Below, one piece after another: positions 1-17,911 of a DNA stretch of 64,000 nucleotides. Under the pieces are notes generated by a model that saw nothing but the letters and a program-made list of their open reading frames with translations, was not told the DNA's origin and did no database searches. The DNA is from Glycine soja (Eukaryota; Streptophyta; Magnoliopsida; Fabales; Fabaceae). The DNA is taken from the NCBI RefSeq assembly GCF_004193775.1, contig NC_041011.1:41609167-41673166 (forward strand). The letters run 5' to 3'. Within the stretch, counting starts at the first letter, position 1, and every line of letters starts with the position of its first letter. The position numbers and the translations under genes were made by a program.

Positions 1-5289
<5,289 letters not shown>

Positions 5290-7898
5290 GCCGGACACTG
5301 CATAGCCTGTTCTGATTAAGTATGGGGACGTTAGACTGGATGCTTTAACTGAATAAAATGCATGGATAGTGAGTCCTCCGTTGTTGGAAGGTAGCTAAAG
5401 AGCTTAGTTGATGCCAAGATTTTGTAATGATCCCTACTCGAAGTTTGGAACATATTATGAACTGATAAATTGCATGAGCATTGAGATGGTTGACCGTATT
5501 TTTTTTTTTCTGAATTTTTGTCCTCTTCCATATGATGGATGTTGATAATGTGCTCTTTACATTTTAAGAATGATACATGATTTTATATCAATGAATTAGA
5601 GCTCGGTAACTATTGTAAAATTGTGTACTATATTTGTTACATAAATTATTTATTGGTCTATGTAGGTAAACAAACATACACATTACTATTTCAAAAAAGA
5701 GAAGATGAAGTAGGAGAAAGAAAGTTTGTACATATACAAAAAAAAATGCGCACAATGTTTTTATACTTTATAGCGTGATTAAATACTTTCTTTTGGATTT
5801 AATTCATCCCTACTAATAGCAAGACTAAGGGCAGACTTAAGTTATATATTGGGTCGGGGGTTGGCCCCTAACAAAATTTAGAATATATAGTTATAAATAT
5901 TTTATATGAATTATTTCTAAAAAAAATAGACATATCTTTTCAATTTAGATTTTCAATTTCCTAAGGAATCGTAATTATATAATTTTGGTCTCGTAAATTC
6001 TATTTTGTGTGAATTAGGCCTCTTAATATTTAACTTTAACAGTTGTTAACAAAATTAAAGGTTAATTAAGTTTTTAGTTGCTAATTTTTTTGAAATTTCG
6101 GCTTTCAATTTTGAACAAATATTTGACTAATTAAAGTTTTTAATTTTCTTTTTATTTTTACAAAACAATCTTAAAAGTCAAATAAAAAAACAAAGAGTAA
6201 TAATAATCAGTGTAGAGATAAAATTTTAAAAGACAAGAGTGAAGAATAGTTAATGCTATCTTTATTTTTTTTAAAAAACATATAAACAGAAAAAACATCC
6301 CTTTTTTAAAAGATAGATAAAATTATTGGTAGTAGATGAAATGTTTTTTTTATGAATTTTTAAAGACTACTTTAAATGTAACTCAATCAATTTTATAATG
6401 GCCTGATGGAACTCAAAATGAGACATACACAAAATACATCATTTGTTTCTTTTTATTTGTTATTTAGAGAGAGAAAATTGTTTGTGTCACTTTAAAAAGT
6501 GTAAGATATTACCACCTATTGGAGTATTTTCTTATTTATTTCGTCATTGTCATCTATTGATTTCTTGTGAATTTGAAGGTCCCAACAACTATTTTTGTTT
6601 TTTCAAACTGCATTTATTGCTATATGTTGTGTTTGAAAATTCCTTTAGCTTATATGAACAGTTAGCTTCATTAATGGCATGTTTGGTAGACATGAGATAA
6701 ATAATATTAAATAAAAAAATTGTATTTTTTTATGATTTTTATACTTATTACACTCAATTTTAATTCAAAAATTTATCTTTTATTTTTATATTCGAAATCA
6801 AATACATTTTTTCCTAAGGTTTATCTTGAGATTTTTCTTCACGAGACCTGTGACAAAGTTATACAGTGTATTATTTATATGTCTTAGCCGCCAAAAGTTG
6901 TTTACTTAAAAGGCTGCTCTCTAGTCTCTAGAAAGATAGGAATCTGAGTTTGAGATGACTGGTACCTTCATTATTTATGCTATAACACTCAAGTAGTCAA
7001 GTAGATGTTTTCATCCCAACACTCAACAGCCCCCACTCACATAAATATAGCTAATGAGCCACCTCCTTTAAAAAGGAACCCGCAATATTGGATTGCACTT
7101 ATCCAAAAAGATAAGGAAATAATAATGTAAAAAATATTAGATCAACAAAAAAAGGTAAAGGATATATTAAAAAATTTCCTGTTTTCTTTAGACAGACAAT
7201 ATAATTTTTTTATATTATCAACAATTTAGAAATTATACGTTTTTGAATGAGCAAAGCTAGAAATAATATAATAAATATGATTTTTAAAAAAATAATTGTG
7301 GTCAAAGTTAACAAAAAAAAATCATACATAGCAAATTTTAATTAAATAATTGTATAAAAAAATTATATATTTTAAGAATTTAATCATCATACACTAATAA
7401 TATAAAACTAGGTAGTATTGTCATTTAATTATAAATGATCATTTGTAATATTTTATAAAAATTATCATAAAAAATAATAAATTTATTATATATAATGAGT
7501 TATTATTAAATAATAATAAAAAAATAATTATTTTTTCCTCATATTTTAATATATATTATAATTTAAAAAGAAATATTAATAATAAATAATTAAAAATGTT
7601 AAAAAAAATGTGTTGTTAACACTCGAATTTCAAATGATAATTCATATTTTAAAAATGAATAGGAAGATTAGAGCTATATATAGAGCTGACTCGATGCCAA
7701 CATGAATAATAATTATTTTAAATAATGGCTAAGATGAACGTTCTCCAAAAGGTTAAAAAAGACAAGTTGGAGATAAACACCGAACGAAGGATGGGCATAT
7801 TCATTCATGGAACGATCGTTAGAAAGCATGACGTTTTTTTCTTAAAAAAAAATAAAATCAAAGTAATTAATAGAAATTAGAAAGTACAAAATGGTCCC
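5290..7898. other. 3' end of CDC5 and AT-rich intergenic DNA
   Basis: The first few hundred bases hold the CDC5 3' UTR; an AATAAA-like signal is at about 5352 and others lie further down. From about 5.8 to 7.7 kb the DNA is strongly AT-rich with homopolymer runs. There is no ORF with recognisable similarity; the short ORF at 6443-6700 is low-complexity, Phe/Leu-rich and not credible. Confidence 0.5.
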
Positions 7899-8289
7899 TA
7901 TATAACTCGAGTGTCCTAAGCTCGCAATAATACGATAAAGGGTTTTTGTTTTGTTTCCTTGGGTGCTGCATGCACTTTCACTCGAAGAACCTTGAAGCGA
8001 GTCTGGGCCACAGCAACCAGCGACAACAACTCAATCAGCTAGGGTTGCTTTGCTTGCTATCTTGTTGGAGGATTTTCTGGTAAATTAACAACTCCTCCTC
8101 TGAAATTTCATCGCACACCATCATCACGTTCTTGTTGTTCCTTTCTCAGCCACTGAAACCAAGTAATATACAAAATGCTTTAAAAGGAGAACGAAACAGA
8201 GTTTGATTTCTGTACTTCATGGCTTGTCTTGCATCATTGCATGCGTCATGTCCTTACTATAGTGTCTTTAACTGTGGTTTTTCATTCTT

Positions 8290-8327
<38 letters not shown>

Positions 8328-8969
8328 ACTAGCTTTTCCGAAAATAGGAAATTGGACAGCAATTTGACTCCGAGAACAGCCTATCGTGTAATGCTCTATT
8401 TCGTGATATACCTTTATTATTATTGTTGTTGTTGTTGTATTTTTTCTTGAATTTCGTTCTGAGTGGAGACTATTTCAAGATCACCATCACTCCTCTCATT
8501 TTGCGGGAAAGGTTTCGGTGATTTCTTTTTTCCTTGCTTTTTCTTAGTAGAATTGTTCAATTCGACTCCGAAATTCTTGGGAATTTTATGATTTTTTTAT
8601 TTGTTTATTATTTAATAACGTGGATTGCAGAGATTACTACTGATGCAATGATACATATACCTGTGATTCTGTCTGTAATTTGTTTTTGCTAGAATTTTGT
8701 GAAAGCTGCTGTTATAATAAAAAAAATCATTTGTAGCTTAGGAAACTTTTTTTCCCCCTGTTTTTTTGTCCCTTGAATTTATAAGTGCTTCTCAATCATT
8801 GAATTTGAATCCAACAATGGTTGCAGAGAAATGCCACTGTAAGCATCAGTTTGCTTAAAATTGGTGATTTGATTCTTTTGAAATTAAATTTGTGGAAATG
8901 ATGAGAGACTGAGAATGGGGATTGACTTTTTTTTTTTTTAACTTTTGGCTTGTTTTAGTTCAAGAGAAG
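7899..8969 (+). promoter_or_regulatory. Promoter, 5' leader and leader intron of threonine aldolase gene
   Basis: A TATA box (TATATAA) lies at 7899-7905, so transcription probably starts around 7930. A leader exon would then run to about 8079, where CTG|GTAAAT forms a donor. The matching acceptor TGTTTTAG ends at 8958, leaving 11 nt of leader before the ATG at 8970. The inferred leader intron (8080-8958) contains the GA microsatellite at 8295 and a TTG run near 8420. Splice sites are seen; the TSS is inferred. Confidence 0.55.
8295..8325. repeat. (GA)n microsatellite in the 5' leader intron
   Basis: An uninterrupted GA dinucleotide run of about 31 bp. It sits inside the inferred leader intron of the threonine aldolase gene, a common plant setting for GA/CT repeats. 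It could bind GAGA-binding (BBR/BPC) proteins and is likely length-polymorphic. Confidence 0.9.
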
Positions 8970-11900
8970 ATGGTAACTAGAATTGTGGATCTTCGTTCAG
9001 ACACAGTTACAAAGCCAACTGAAGCAATGAGAGCTGCTATGGCAAGTGCTGAAGTTGATGACGATGTTCTAGGCTATGATCCAACTGCTTTTCGCTTAGA
9101 AACAGAGATGGCAAAGACAATGGGCAAAGAAGCTGCTCTTTTTGTTCCATCTGGCACTATGGGGAACCTTGTATCTGTACTTGTTCATTGTGATGTCAGG
9201 GGAAGTGAGGTTATTCTTGGAGACAATTGCCATATCAACATTTTTGAGAATGGAGGCATTGCAACCATTGGGGGAGTGCATCCAAGACAAGTGAAAAATA
9301 ACGATGATGGAACCATAGACATTGATTTGATTGAGGCTGCTATAAGGGACCCAATGGGGGAGCTATTCTATCCAACCACCAAGCTTATTTGCTTGGAAAA
9401 CACTCATGCAAAGTAAGCAATATTTTTTGGTTTAGAACATTTCATTTAGACTTGCTCTTATAGTGATCTTAATGCCACACAATAGTTTACATTTTACATT
9501 TTCTACAAGATTTTGATAATTTATTCTTCTTGTGAGAAAAAAAAGAACTTAGTTTATAGTGCCAAATTGTCTATTGTGAATTTGCTCTTTGTTTGCAAAC
9601 ATATATAACCTTTTCATTGTATATATTGGTTGGTGAGTAGAAATGCTTCCTATTACAAAGCCTTCAGTGATCACAGCAGAGCATTTTATTTGTTTTTCCC
9701 GCACTGCATGATTACCCCATGCAATGTTAATCAAGAAATGGGGCATGTTTTCGTAATGCAGTGACTTCACTTCTTTGTTCCGTTTACTGTTGCTGGTAAT
9801 GCGTAATGACTACCATACAGCTACTAGAATGATTTCAGGCCTGGCAATTTGCTAATTTTTCTTTAGGTTTTAAAAGTCCCATCTTGTTGTTAATTGATTC
9901 AAATTTATAGCAGCATCATGACTCGTATTTTACCTGAATGCAGCTCTGGTGGCAGATGCCTCTCAGTTGAATATACAGACAGAGTTGGAGAGTTAGCTAA
10001 GAAGCATGGACTGAAGCTTCACATTGATGGGGCCCGTATTTTTAACGCATCAGTTGTAAGAAATTTTGTGTTTTACTTATGCTTTCTTAAAAATATTTAC
10101 AATAAAGCTTTATAGTGGCACATGTGATTTGTTTACTTACTAAATACATACATTTTGTCTAAAAGCTATCTCACAGAAAATGATCTCCATTAATAATGAA
10201 CATAAAATGTGCAGAATCATGTCCTGATCTGGCACTGTTAACTGCAATGAAATGTTCAATGCCCAACATGTGCATTTTGCTAGTGTGAATATTTGGGGGG
10301 AATTTTAAAGTTTAATAACACAGTACAGCAGGGGTGAATAACCACGACCAGGATTTGAGACAGATCAGCTGGAAATGTCTCGGATGTTGGTTTTCTGTGT
10401 CCAACAGAAAAACAGAACTGGATAACATGAACTCCTTTTATACACAACTTAATGAAACATCTTTAACTGCAATACTTAAAAAATGTCTACTTCTAGAATC
10501 TCATAATGATCAAACACTTTTTAGCTCCTTATATCTACATTGAGCATTGTGAATACTGAAATATGTTGGTTGCCAATGTCCCACAACATAAAATGGGCTA
10601 GTAGTTGTTGTCCTGTGGAAAAGCCTATTGTGACTTTACTTTCTGCCATCCTATCTCAGTGCGTGGCTACAGTTTATTTATGTGTATAATGACTTCATTC
10701 ATAGTATGTGGATATGACAATGTGAATTTACAGTAAAATAAAATTGAATGAAATGGTTAGTTACCATTTGAATGATTACATGTGACTTCTACATTTGTTT
10801 AGTAAGAAGAGGCATAAGCAGTTAAATATGATCTGACCTCTTCACTGCCTATTTTCCACTGAGTGTATAATCTTATTACTTTTTCTCATTGCCATAGAGT
10901 GAAGCATGAGAATAATATCATGCCTTTAATTGTATATTCAGTTTTTTGCTTCCTGTTTGCTTTTTATTTCTCCTTCCTGCTAACATATGCATTACTGAAA
11001 ACTTTGGTTTTTTAGGCACTTGGTGTTCCAGTGGATAGGCTTGTCCAGGCGGCTGATTCAGTTTCCGTACGCTTTCTCTTCCTTTTCCTGTTTGCCTAAA
11101 ATTCAGTATATCTTCTTGGCATTTGAAGTTTTACTTTTATCTATCTTATTGAAGAAAGTTCCAGAGGACTAATTTTATTACCTGTTTCAAATCAAAATAG
11201 GAAAGTGAACTGACTTTATTTCTTTGAAAATATGAATTAGGTTTGCCTATCTAAAGGTATAGGTGCTCCAGTTGGATCTGTTATTGTTGGTTCCAAGAAT
11301 TTTATTGCCAAGGTAGTTCAATAATTTTACAGGGAAATTAATAGCAGGTAGATACTTCCTGAACGACTGATGTTGAAATCTAGTTTATCTATTTTTTTTA
11401 GGCTAGACGACTCCGGAAAACCTTAGGAGGTGGAATGAGACAGATTGGCCTCCTTTGTGCCGCTGCACTTGTTGCCTTGCAGGAAAATGTTGGGAAGCTG
11501 GAAAGTGATCACAAGAAAGCTAGACTTTTGGCTGGTAAATGTCACACAGTTTTAGATGATTCCATAAGGAGTCCTAGTCTGTTTGAGGAATTATAATTTT
11601 TTAAAACTCACAATCCTTTTTCTTTTATACTTGCTTTTCTACTATAACTTTTGCCTTCATTTCAGATGGATTAAAAGAAGTTAAAGGACTGAGAGTGGAT
11701 GCTGGTTCTGTGGAGACCAATATGGTGAGTATTTAGAATTTAGTGTGGTGTAAATTGTTTACAATAGTGAAACTGCATTATTTCTCTGATTATTTCTGTT
11801 TTGAACAATTACTCTGTCTTGATTACATTGTTATCTTAGTTCCTGTCCCAATATTGAGCCTACAATACCAAGTGCATACAAAATAAATGACAATTCTTTG

Positions 11901-13009
11901 TATATCATGTAGGAATAACTAAGTTTTTTCTCCCTGATGCTAGGTATTTATTGACATTGAAGAGGGTACAAAGACTAGGGCAGAAAAGATATGCAAGTAC
12001 ATGGAAGAACGTGGTATCCTTGTGATGCAAGAGAGTTCATCAAGGTCTTGTTTTCCCTCAGCAACATTCAGTCTGTTATAAATAATTGAAAACTTTACAA
12101 TGAAGTCAAGTTAGTACTATTAGTTTTCTGAGGATTAATGCAGTAATTGCTGTTTTTGTTGACTACTATCTCCTTATTTGTGTGTCCAAACGTAAGAAGT
12201 GAATCAGCATGCTGATCTTTTCTATTTGTTTGTTTTTTCTTTGTCAGCATAATGTCTTCTGTCAATGTGTCAATGTTTATCCATCTTATAAGTTATCACT
12301 ATTCAAATGTTGGAGAAATCTTGTTCTGCATCAGTTTTAGAATAATTTTTGTACGGGAACATTTTCCCTAAGCTTAAGATTCACTCGTATTTTGCAATAT
12401 TTTCAATTTTGACGGGTGTATATATTGTATTTTCTTTATGTTACCGAGTCAATGGATGAACTTACAATATTAATGATGATATATAATGTATTACATACAT
12501 GATTTTTTTTAACAAAAAATGAAATATTTGTTATGTATTTAACATGTTTGGTGGACTAAGTCGGGCTTGGGAACAGGAGTAACGTTTTCTAAATGCTAAA
12601 AATGTTATTGATGTCCTCCAAAATCTTATGTAGCTTGCTGCTTGGCCCTTGTTATCTACTCTGTATATATGTGAATTAATTAGTTCGTATTAGATAACTA
12701 TTGCACTTTGTGGACAATGTGCTAATTAGCAAGAGACTGATGATAGTGTCTGTTTAATTCCAGAATGAGAGTTGTTCTCCACCACCAAATATCAGCAAGT
12801 GATGTGCAATATGCCTTGTCGTGCTTTCAGGTGATGATGACTACAAATCAACTAAACTCTTTTTGTTTGATGTATCCAATATGCATTGTTTTTTTTTCCT
12901 TCGTCTGGCATATGTTTTTGACTGAATGCTATAAGATGAAACTTGCTTTTGTTACATGTTGCAGCAAGCTCTAGCTGTCAAGGGAGTACAAAATGAAATG
13001 GGCAACTAG
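8970..13009 (+). CDS. THA1: L-threonine aldolase (PLP-dependent, low-specificity type)
   Basis: Nine coding exons: 8970-9412, 9944-10055, 11016-11066, 11241-11312, 11402-11534, 11666-11724, 11944-12044, 12764-12830 and 12965-13009. All have GT/AG borders and keep frame, giving 360 residues, close to the ~358 of Arabidopsis THA1. The enzyme cleaves L-threonine (or allo-threonine) to glycine and acetaldehyde. Fold-type I landmarks: SGTMGN (61-66) for the cofactor phosphate, His88 in DNCHIN stacking on the ring, Asp176 in HIDGAR pairing with the pyridine nitrogen, and Lys207 in CLSKG, the Schiff-base lysine. There is no obvious transit peptide, so it is probably cytosolic. Exon 4 (51 nt) and exon 10 of the transcript (45 nt) are very short, so exon skipping is possible without a frame change. 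Plants carry related copies (THA1/THA2), so the symbol marks the family, not proven orthology. Confidence 0.95.
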
Positions 13010-13630
13010 TGGAAGAATTTGAATATGGCACGTTGCTGCCATATTAGTCATTAAAAAGGAATTCCGTGTTCCATTTGCCTTTGCTCATTTGATTTTCTTA
13101 AATGTACCCTAAAGAACATGCAAAGATTTACATCTTTGATGTTGTTCCCTGTTATGAATTATGTTGACTATCATCGTCGTTCCCCTGCTAATTTAGCTCA
13201 TTGTTTACTGTCCCATTATTAGGCATGTATAGGATATTGTGCAACGTTAGCAATATATTTTTAATATATCTTTTATCAATTAGGTAAATTTGATATTGGT
13301 CCTGCTAAAAAATGAGCTTAAGCTTTCAGTCAAAAAATAAAAGAGCTTGAGCTCTTTTATAAGTATTGAGGTGATATTTTTCTACAACTGAGCAGAAGTA
13401 GTATTAGTATTACTACTCCTTTTGGTTCTGATTGCCGCTATGATTCGTATTCAAAATGTCTAACTAAAATAATCCAAGACTGAAAATTTTCAGAAATTAG
13501 TTGAATGATAATAATCGGAGAGACGTACAAAAACGTTAAAAAAAATCTATTTCTTGGACCAAATGCTGTATAAGAGCTGTTGGACTTATTGCTAAGGAGG
13601 GATGGGCCCATATTTTCAATTGTTTTAGAG
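13010..13630. other. 3' region of threonine aldolase gene and intergenic DNA
   Basis: Probable 3' UTR for roughly the first 200-300 bases, then AT-rich spacer. No coding signal seen. Confidence 0.5.
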
Positions 13631-13633
13631 CAG

Positions 13634-13792
13634 TTACTTCCTGCACCTCCAATTTTTCTTCCTGCAACCTTTTAAGCTTCTGGAACATCATATCTGGAAT
13701 GTAAAACTTTATATTCCCAAAAAGTCTTTTCTGGAATGTAACTTTATATTCTAGATTAAGTGCATGGAGTAATAGGGAGGTGCAGGAAGTAA
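13634..13792. mobile_element. Small foldback element (MITE-like), 17-bp perfect inverted ends
   Basis: TTACTTCCTGCACCTCC at 13634-13650 is repeated as its exact reverse complement at 13776-13792. The 125 bp between them contains an internal direct repeat around TCTGGAATGTA. The 96-aa minus-strand ORF covering it is a by-product, not a gene. Target-site duplications are not evident. Confidence 0.6.
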
Positions 13793-13830
13793 TTTCTTTA
13801 TTTAAAATTATATCATTAGTTTCCAAAGCA

Positions 13831-14118
13831 TGGCTTAAATGCTTTTTTTCCTTCTTAAAATTTAATGTTTTTTTTTATAGTTTTGTTCTTCTAATTTTTT
13901 ATTTTAATTCTCACAAAATGTATAAGTTTTATTTTTCCTTCTTAAAGCGTTTGAGATAACGCTTTGAGCAGTAAATAAAATGTTTTTAATAGTAAAAAAA
14001 ATATTATCTAAAGTGCTTTAAAAAAGAAAAACAAAGACTAAAATAAAAATAAAAAAAAGTGCAATGACGAAAGTGAGAAAAATGCTCAATTTCAAGAACG
14101 AAAAAGCATTTAAATCCC
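13831..14118. mobile_element. Foldback MITE, about 288 bp
   Basis: The left end (TTAAATGCTTTTT, 13835 on) is matched in inverted orientation at the right end (AAAAAGCATTTAA, to 14115). The pairing continues with mismatches into CTTCTTAAAATT versus AATTTCAAGAAC. The interior holds complementary pyrimidine- and purine-rich halves and the motif ATAACGCTTTGAGCAG, shared with a relative near 27.97 kb. Confidence 0.55.
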
Positions 14119-15488
14119 AAAAGAATTATATTTCTGCAATTTTTATAACTTTGTAGCCTATGATTTTCTGAAACTTTATCAAAGATACTTGGATATAAAT
14201 TATATTGCTAGTTGAAAATATAATGTCCGGACAAAATTCGTATAACTTGGGGAATGGTGGTATCCAAGATACAAACATAACACTACAAAATTTGACTCAA
14301 GAATTTCTAACAATTTAATGAGTCGTACAAAAGTTATTTACTTGATCAATATTCCATTGTTAGTTAATGTGTAATTTATAACAAATGGTAAAAGAAAGAA
14401 TAATTCATTTTTTTATGTATTTTTTTTTAGACAATCTCACTCAAAACATGATTCGATATTAAATGTGAGCATCTTTTTCGATTGAGATTTAAAGTTATTC
14501 ACTATATTATGTGAGATGATTCCTTTTTATAAATCCAAAGCCTGTTAGTAAAGATTTATTCATGATTTGCTAACTATAAACCTTGACCTATACAATATGT
14601 AACTTGTGCGTTAATGAAGCGTGGAAACATAGTTCCAAACACATGAATAGTAGTATATTTCAACAATATAAATTGTTATAGAAAAAAGTAGGCTTAATTA
14701 TTAGTTTGATGTCTAACTTATTTTTAAACTTTAATTTAATATTTTATTATTAAAAATTCAATTAAATCCTCTAACTTTTAAAAATAATTCAATTATATCC
14801 TTCTATTTTTAGAAATTTTAATTAGAGCCTTTATTTTTTAAAAATAAGTTCAGATGGTCTCATTTTTTTTTTTTCATGTTCTAATTTTTTTTAAAAAAAA
14901 AAGATCAAATTTGGTTTCAATTGGGTCCTCTTGTATTTTTATTTGATTTGCTGTTAATGTACATCGAATGATCGAGTTTGAGGTCTCTCCTTTGTCTTCG
15001 TGGTGGCTTGGTGGGGAAAGACTAAGTGATGAGTCCCGTGGTGGCTATAATCATGTTAATTTGTGGGCAGTATTATAAAAAAAATCTGAACTAGTTTTTG
15101 TTGTTTTTCTTTGTCATGTTTCTTTCATATTTTCATTTTCACTTCACACGGCTGCGATTTACCTCTGACGCTTAACCTGGCTCAGGTGTTGGTGTTTGTG
15201 GCCGTTTGTGGTGTCTCTCTTCCTAGGTCACTTTCTTGAGGTAAACAAATGCAGGGACTTGTGGGTAGGGGTCTAATTGCCCAAAATGCCGAGACTTGGC
15301 TCTGTGTGAATGAAATATCATTGTCTATATCCCACTCACGTGTGTTAACCCACATAATGAATGTGTCATCATAAAGTTGTCAGAGGCTAAGTTTGAACCA
15401 ACTCTGTTCTGTTTCTTTCAGTTACTTCAATATTTCAATCAAATTTAAGAACTGCATGCGTTAACATTAGCTATAGCTTCCAGTTAAT
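14119..15488. other. AT-rich intergenic DNA with foldback tendency
   Basis: No gene recognised. 14.69-14.95 kb has a GGCTTAATTA-type start and alternating T-rich and A-rich blocks like the neighbouring MITEs, but I could not define ends. 14.95-15.45 kb has more balanced composition, without a usable reading frame. Confidence 0.4.
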
Positions 15489-15497
15489 TATTTTGTA

Positions 15498-17335
15498 GGC
15501 AAAATGACGAGATAGGGTTGTTTTTAGAAATTTATTCCTTAAATGGGTTTTTTTTTAAACAATTTTTAGAAGAGATCTGTTTTTACAAACTTTTCGTCAT
15601 TCCTGCTGACGAAACACCCTATTTCGTCATTTCCATCAACGGCACAATACTATTTCGCCATTACCAACAGCGAAACAACACTGTCCCTATCAGGACAAAA
15701 GTTCACGTGTTAGTGGGTTTTGCCATCATCTTTGGCGAAACACACTACACTGCCATCCTCCCATGCCACCATGGCCATGCATGCACATGTAGCATAGTTT
15801 CGCGTGTCCAGCATGGGTTTCGCTTTTTTTATTGGCGAAACACACATGCATGGCACATGCATGTAGGGTTTTGCTTTTTTTATTGGCGAAACACACATGC
15901 CCCCATATTTTGCATATTTTATAATTCAATTCCCAATTTTCTTTATCAGATATTTATACTTTTCTTAAAATTCAGAGTATAGTAATGTATAACATGTTGG
16001 GTTCTAGTTTCAAACGTGATTTTTCGCAGAAGTTAATAATTATACCTTATGTATCTCAATTCTCAAATGAAACTCCATATCTCAATTCTCAAATGAAACT
16101 CCATATCTCAATTCTCAAATGAAACTCCAATATTTTTGAACGAGTTTTCAAACACGCTACTATTCTCAAGTAAAACAAATTGATATTTAACAGAGAGAAA
16201 GAACTACTATTATAGTTGAAAGATGAAGTGCATGAAGCCATTATGGTAAGAGGGTCAGCAAAACCCGTGAATCCTAGACTCTAGATATACTAAATCCGTA
16301 GCCAACACTTTTCAAAAGCTTTTACTATTAAAGCATCTAGCCTTTTCAAAATTTGCAGGCGTAGATTGTTTCATTGAAATTAATCAACTCCCCCACCCTC
16401 TTCCCCTTTTGTTTACATAACAGCATGTTGGTGAAGAATAAAGACACCCCCTTTGAAGATTTTTCTAGTTTTCTTGCATCCTGGAAATTTTGGTTAGTGG
16501 AAATTTTCCTGACTGGAAATTAGTTACTGAAAATTGCCTCCTTTCAAGTTTTGTTATTTCTCGGGTATGTGTCGCATTTTAATATTAGTGGTATCTCTCT
16601 TTTTTAAATTCTCACATCATTTACAACTTATATCACCTAATTGAAGCCTTGGCCTTTGAAGGTAGAAAATGTAGAAACCCTTAAGTTTTTCGCCACCAAA
16701 TAAGTTTTTTAAGTTTGTGTATCTCGAATTGTAGATACAAGGGTCATATAAAGGGGAGGGGACAGGGTGGGTGGGGGAAGAAATTTAAATTTTCGTCGTC
16801 CCCCACCCCCCCCCCCCACAGGCTAACCTGCACCTTCTGAAAAGCTTTTGAAAAGGCTACGTCTTCAACACTGCAGGCTATGCTTGACCACTGCGCTTTT
16901 TCTGAAAGGCTATGGCACGCGTTTCACCAATAGGGCTGGCGGAACCCATGGCAACGCATTTCGCCAACAGCCCTGGCAGAACCTATGTTGGATGCATGCC
17001 ATGCATGCATGCATGGATGGAGGATGGCGCTTCATGCATGAGTGTGTTTCGCCAATGGGGCTGGCGAAACACACTATGTCCACGTGAATAAATGCATGTG
17101 TGTTTCGTCCATGGGGCTGGCGAAACCCACTATGCACCTGACACAGCTACAATGCTGTCTTGCTAATGGTACTGACGAGATACTGCTGTCCTGCTGATGG
17201 TGCTGGCGAAATAGGGTGTTTCGCCATTTAAACTGGCAAAAAGCATTCAAAAACAGACCCCCTTCGAAATTTCTTTGAAAAGAGACCCGTTTAGGGAATA
17301 AGTTTCTAACAAGAACCGTATCTCGTCATTTTGCC
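15498..17335. mobile_element. Non-autonomous Mutator-like (foldback) element with long inverted repeats
   Basis: Both ends carry GGCAAAATGACGAGATA (15498 on, and inverted up to 17335). Outside them is a 9-bp near-duplication: TATTTTGTA (15489-15497) and TATTTTTTA (17336-17344), 8 of 9 identical. A 9-bp target duplication and long inverted arms are hallmarks of MULEs. Homology between the arms extends some 400 bp inward with indels. The arms contain repeated short palindromes of the form TTTCGCCA, a 5-9 base loop, then TGGCGAAA, at about 15646, 15717, 15818, 15869, 16918, 16959, 17045, 17102 and 17218. The centre (about 15.93-16.83 kb) is unrelated sequence with a 26-bp triplication and a C-run at about 16801. 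No transposase is present, so mobility would depend on a partner. The ORFs of 60-154 codons inside are by-products of the palindromes. Confidence 0.8.
16052..16129. repeat. Perfect 26-bp tandem triplication
   Basis: Three identical 26-bp copies (16052-16077, 16078-16103, 16104-16129), each beginning TATCTCAATTCTC. They lie in the central, non-palindromic part of the MULE, so they could be captured or slippage-derived. The absence of any mismatch suggests a recent expansion. Confidence 0.95.
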
Positions 17336-17344
17336 TATTTTTTA

Positions 17345-17911
17345 TTCGGTTTCATGGTGGTGTGTTGGTTTGTAAAAAAAAATTCGCAAAATTTATTCAT
17401 ATAACTTCGTTTTGGGACGGATTTGAGTGGTAAAAAGAGATTGATAGAAACAGAGAAAAAAAAATGTAGATGAAAAGAATGATGAATATGATAAGTGATA
17501 TAATATAAAAAAAAAGTAAAGAGTAAATGAATTGAAAATGAGGTTTAAGAAAAAGTAATTAGTATATTTTATAAACCCTTAACAAGTATTATTGAGTAAT
17601 AATCATTGTTTGGTATCAAACTTTTGACATAAAGAAACGAATCGTCGTTAAAGTCTAAAAAACTGAACACAATTTCCTCATAAACTGCATGTAAGAAAGT
17701 AATGTATATGCGTCTTTGAAACGGATTATTTAACATTAAATCATAGACCCTCTCTTCACATCTAACACCCGATCAAACACGGACGTTGATCCATTCAACC
17801 AGAAGTGCTTTTTTGACGGTTGATGTGTTATGTACTTATTTAAAATATAAGTAAATGTTAATTGTTAAACATATTAATGAATGTCTAAATTATGTAAAAC
17901 TTGATATTATA
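17345..17911. other. Intergenic DNA
   Basis: AT-rich spacer between the MULE and the candidate LTR. No gene or clear repeat seen. Confidence 0.4.

Noticed and set aside
15518..17137. ORFs of 60-154 codons on both strands, with repeated CVSPIKKAK or FRQPHGRNTHA-like phrases
   Set aside because: The repeated peptides are translations of the palindromic DNA units in several frames; nothing resembles a transposase.
15646..17245. CRISPR-like layout of short palindromic units and variable spacers
   Set aside because: The units are degenerate and irregularly spaced, lie within the arms of a MULE in plant nuclear DNA, and have no cas genes nearby. They are better explained as subterminal repeats of the element.
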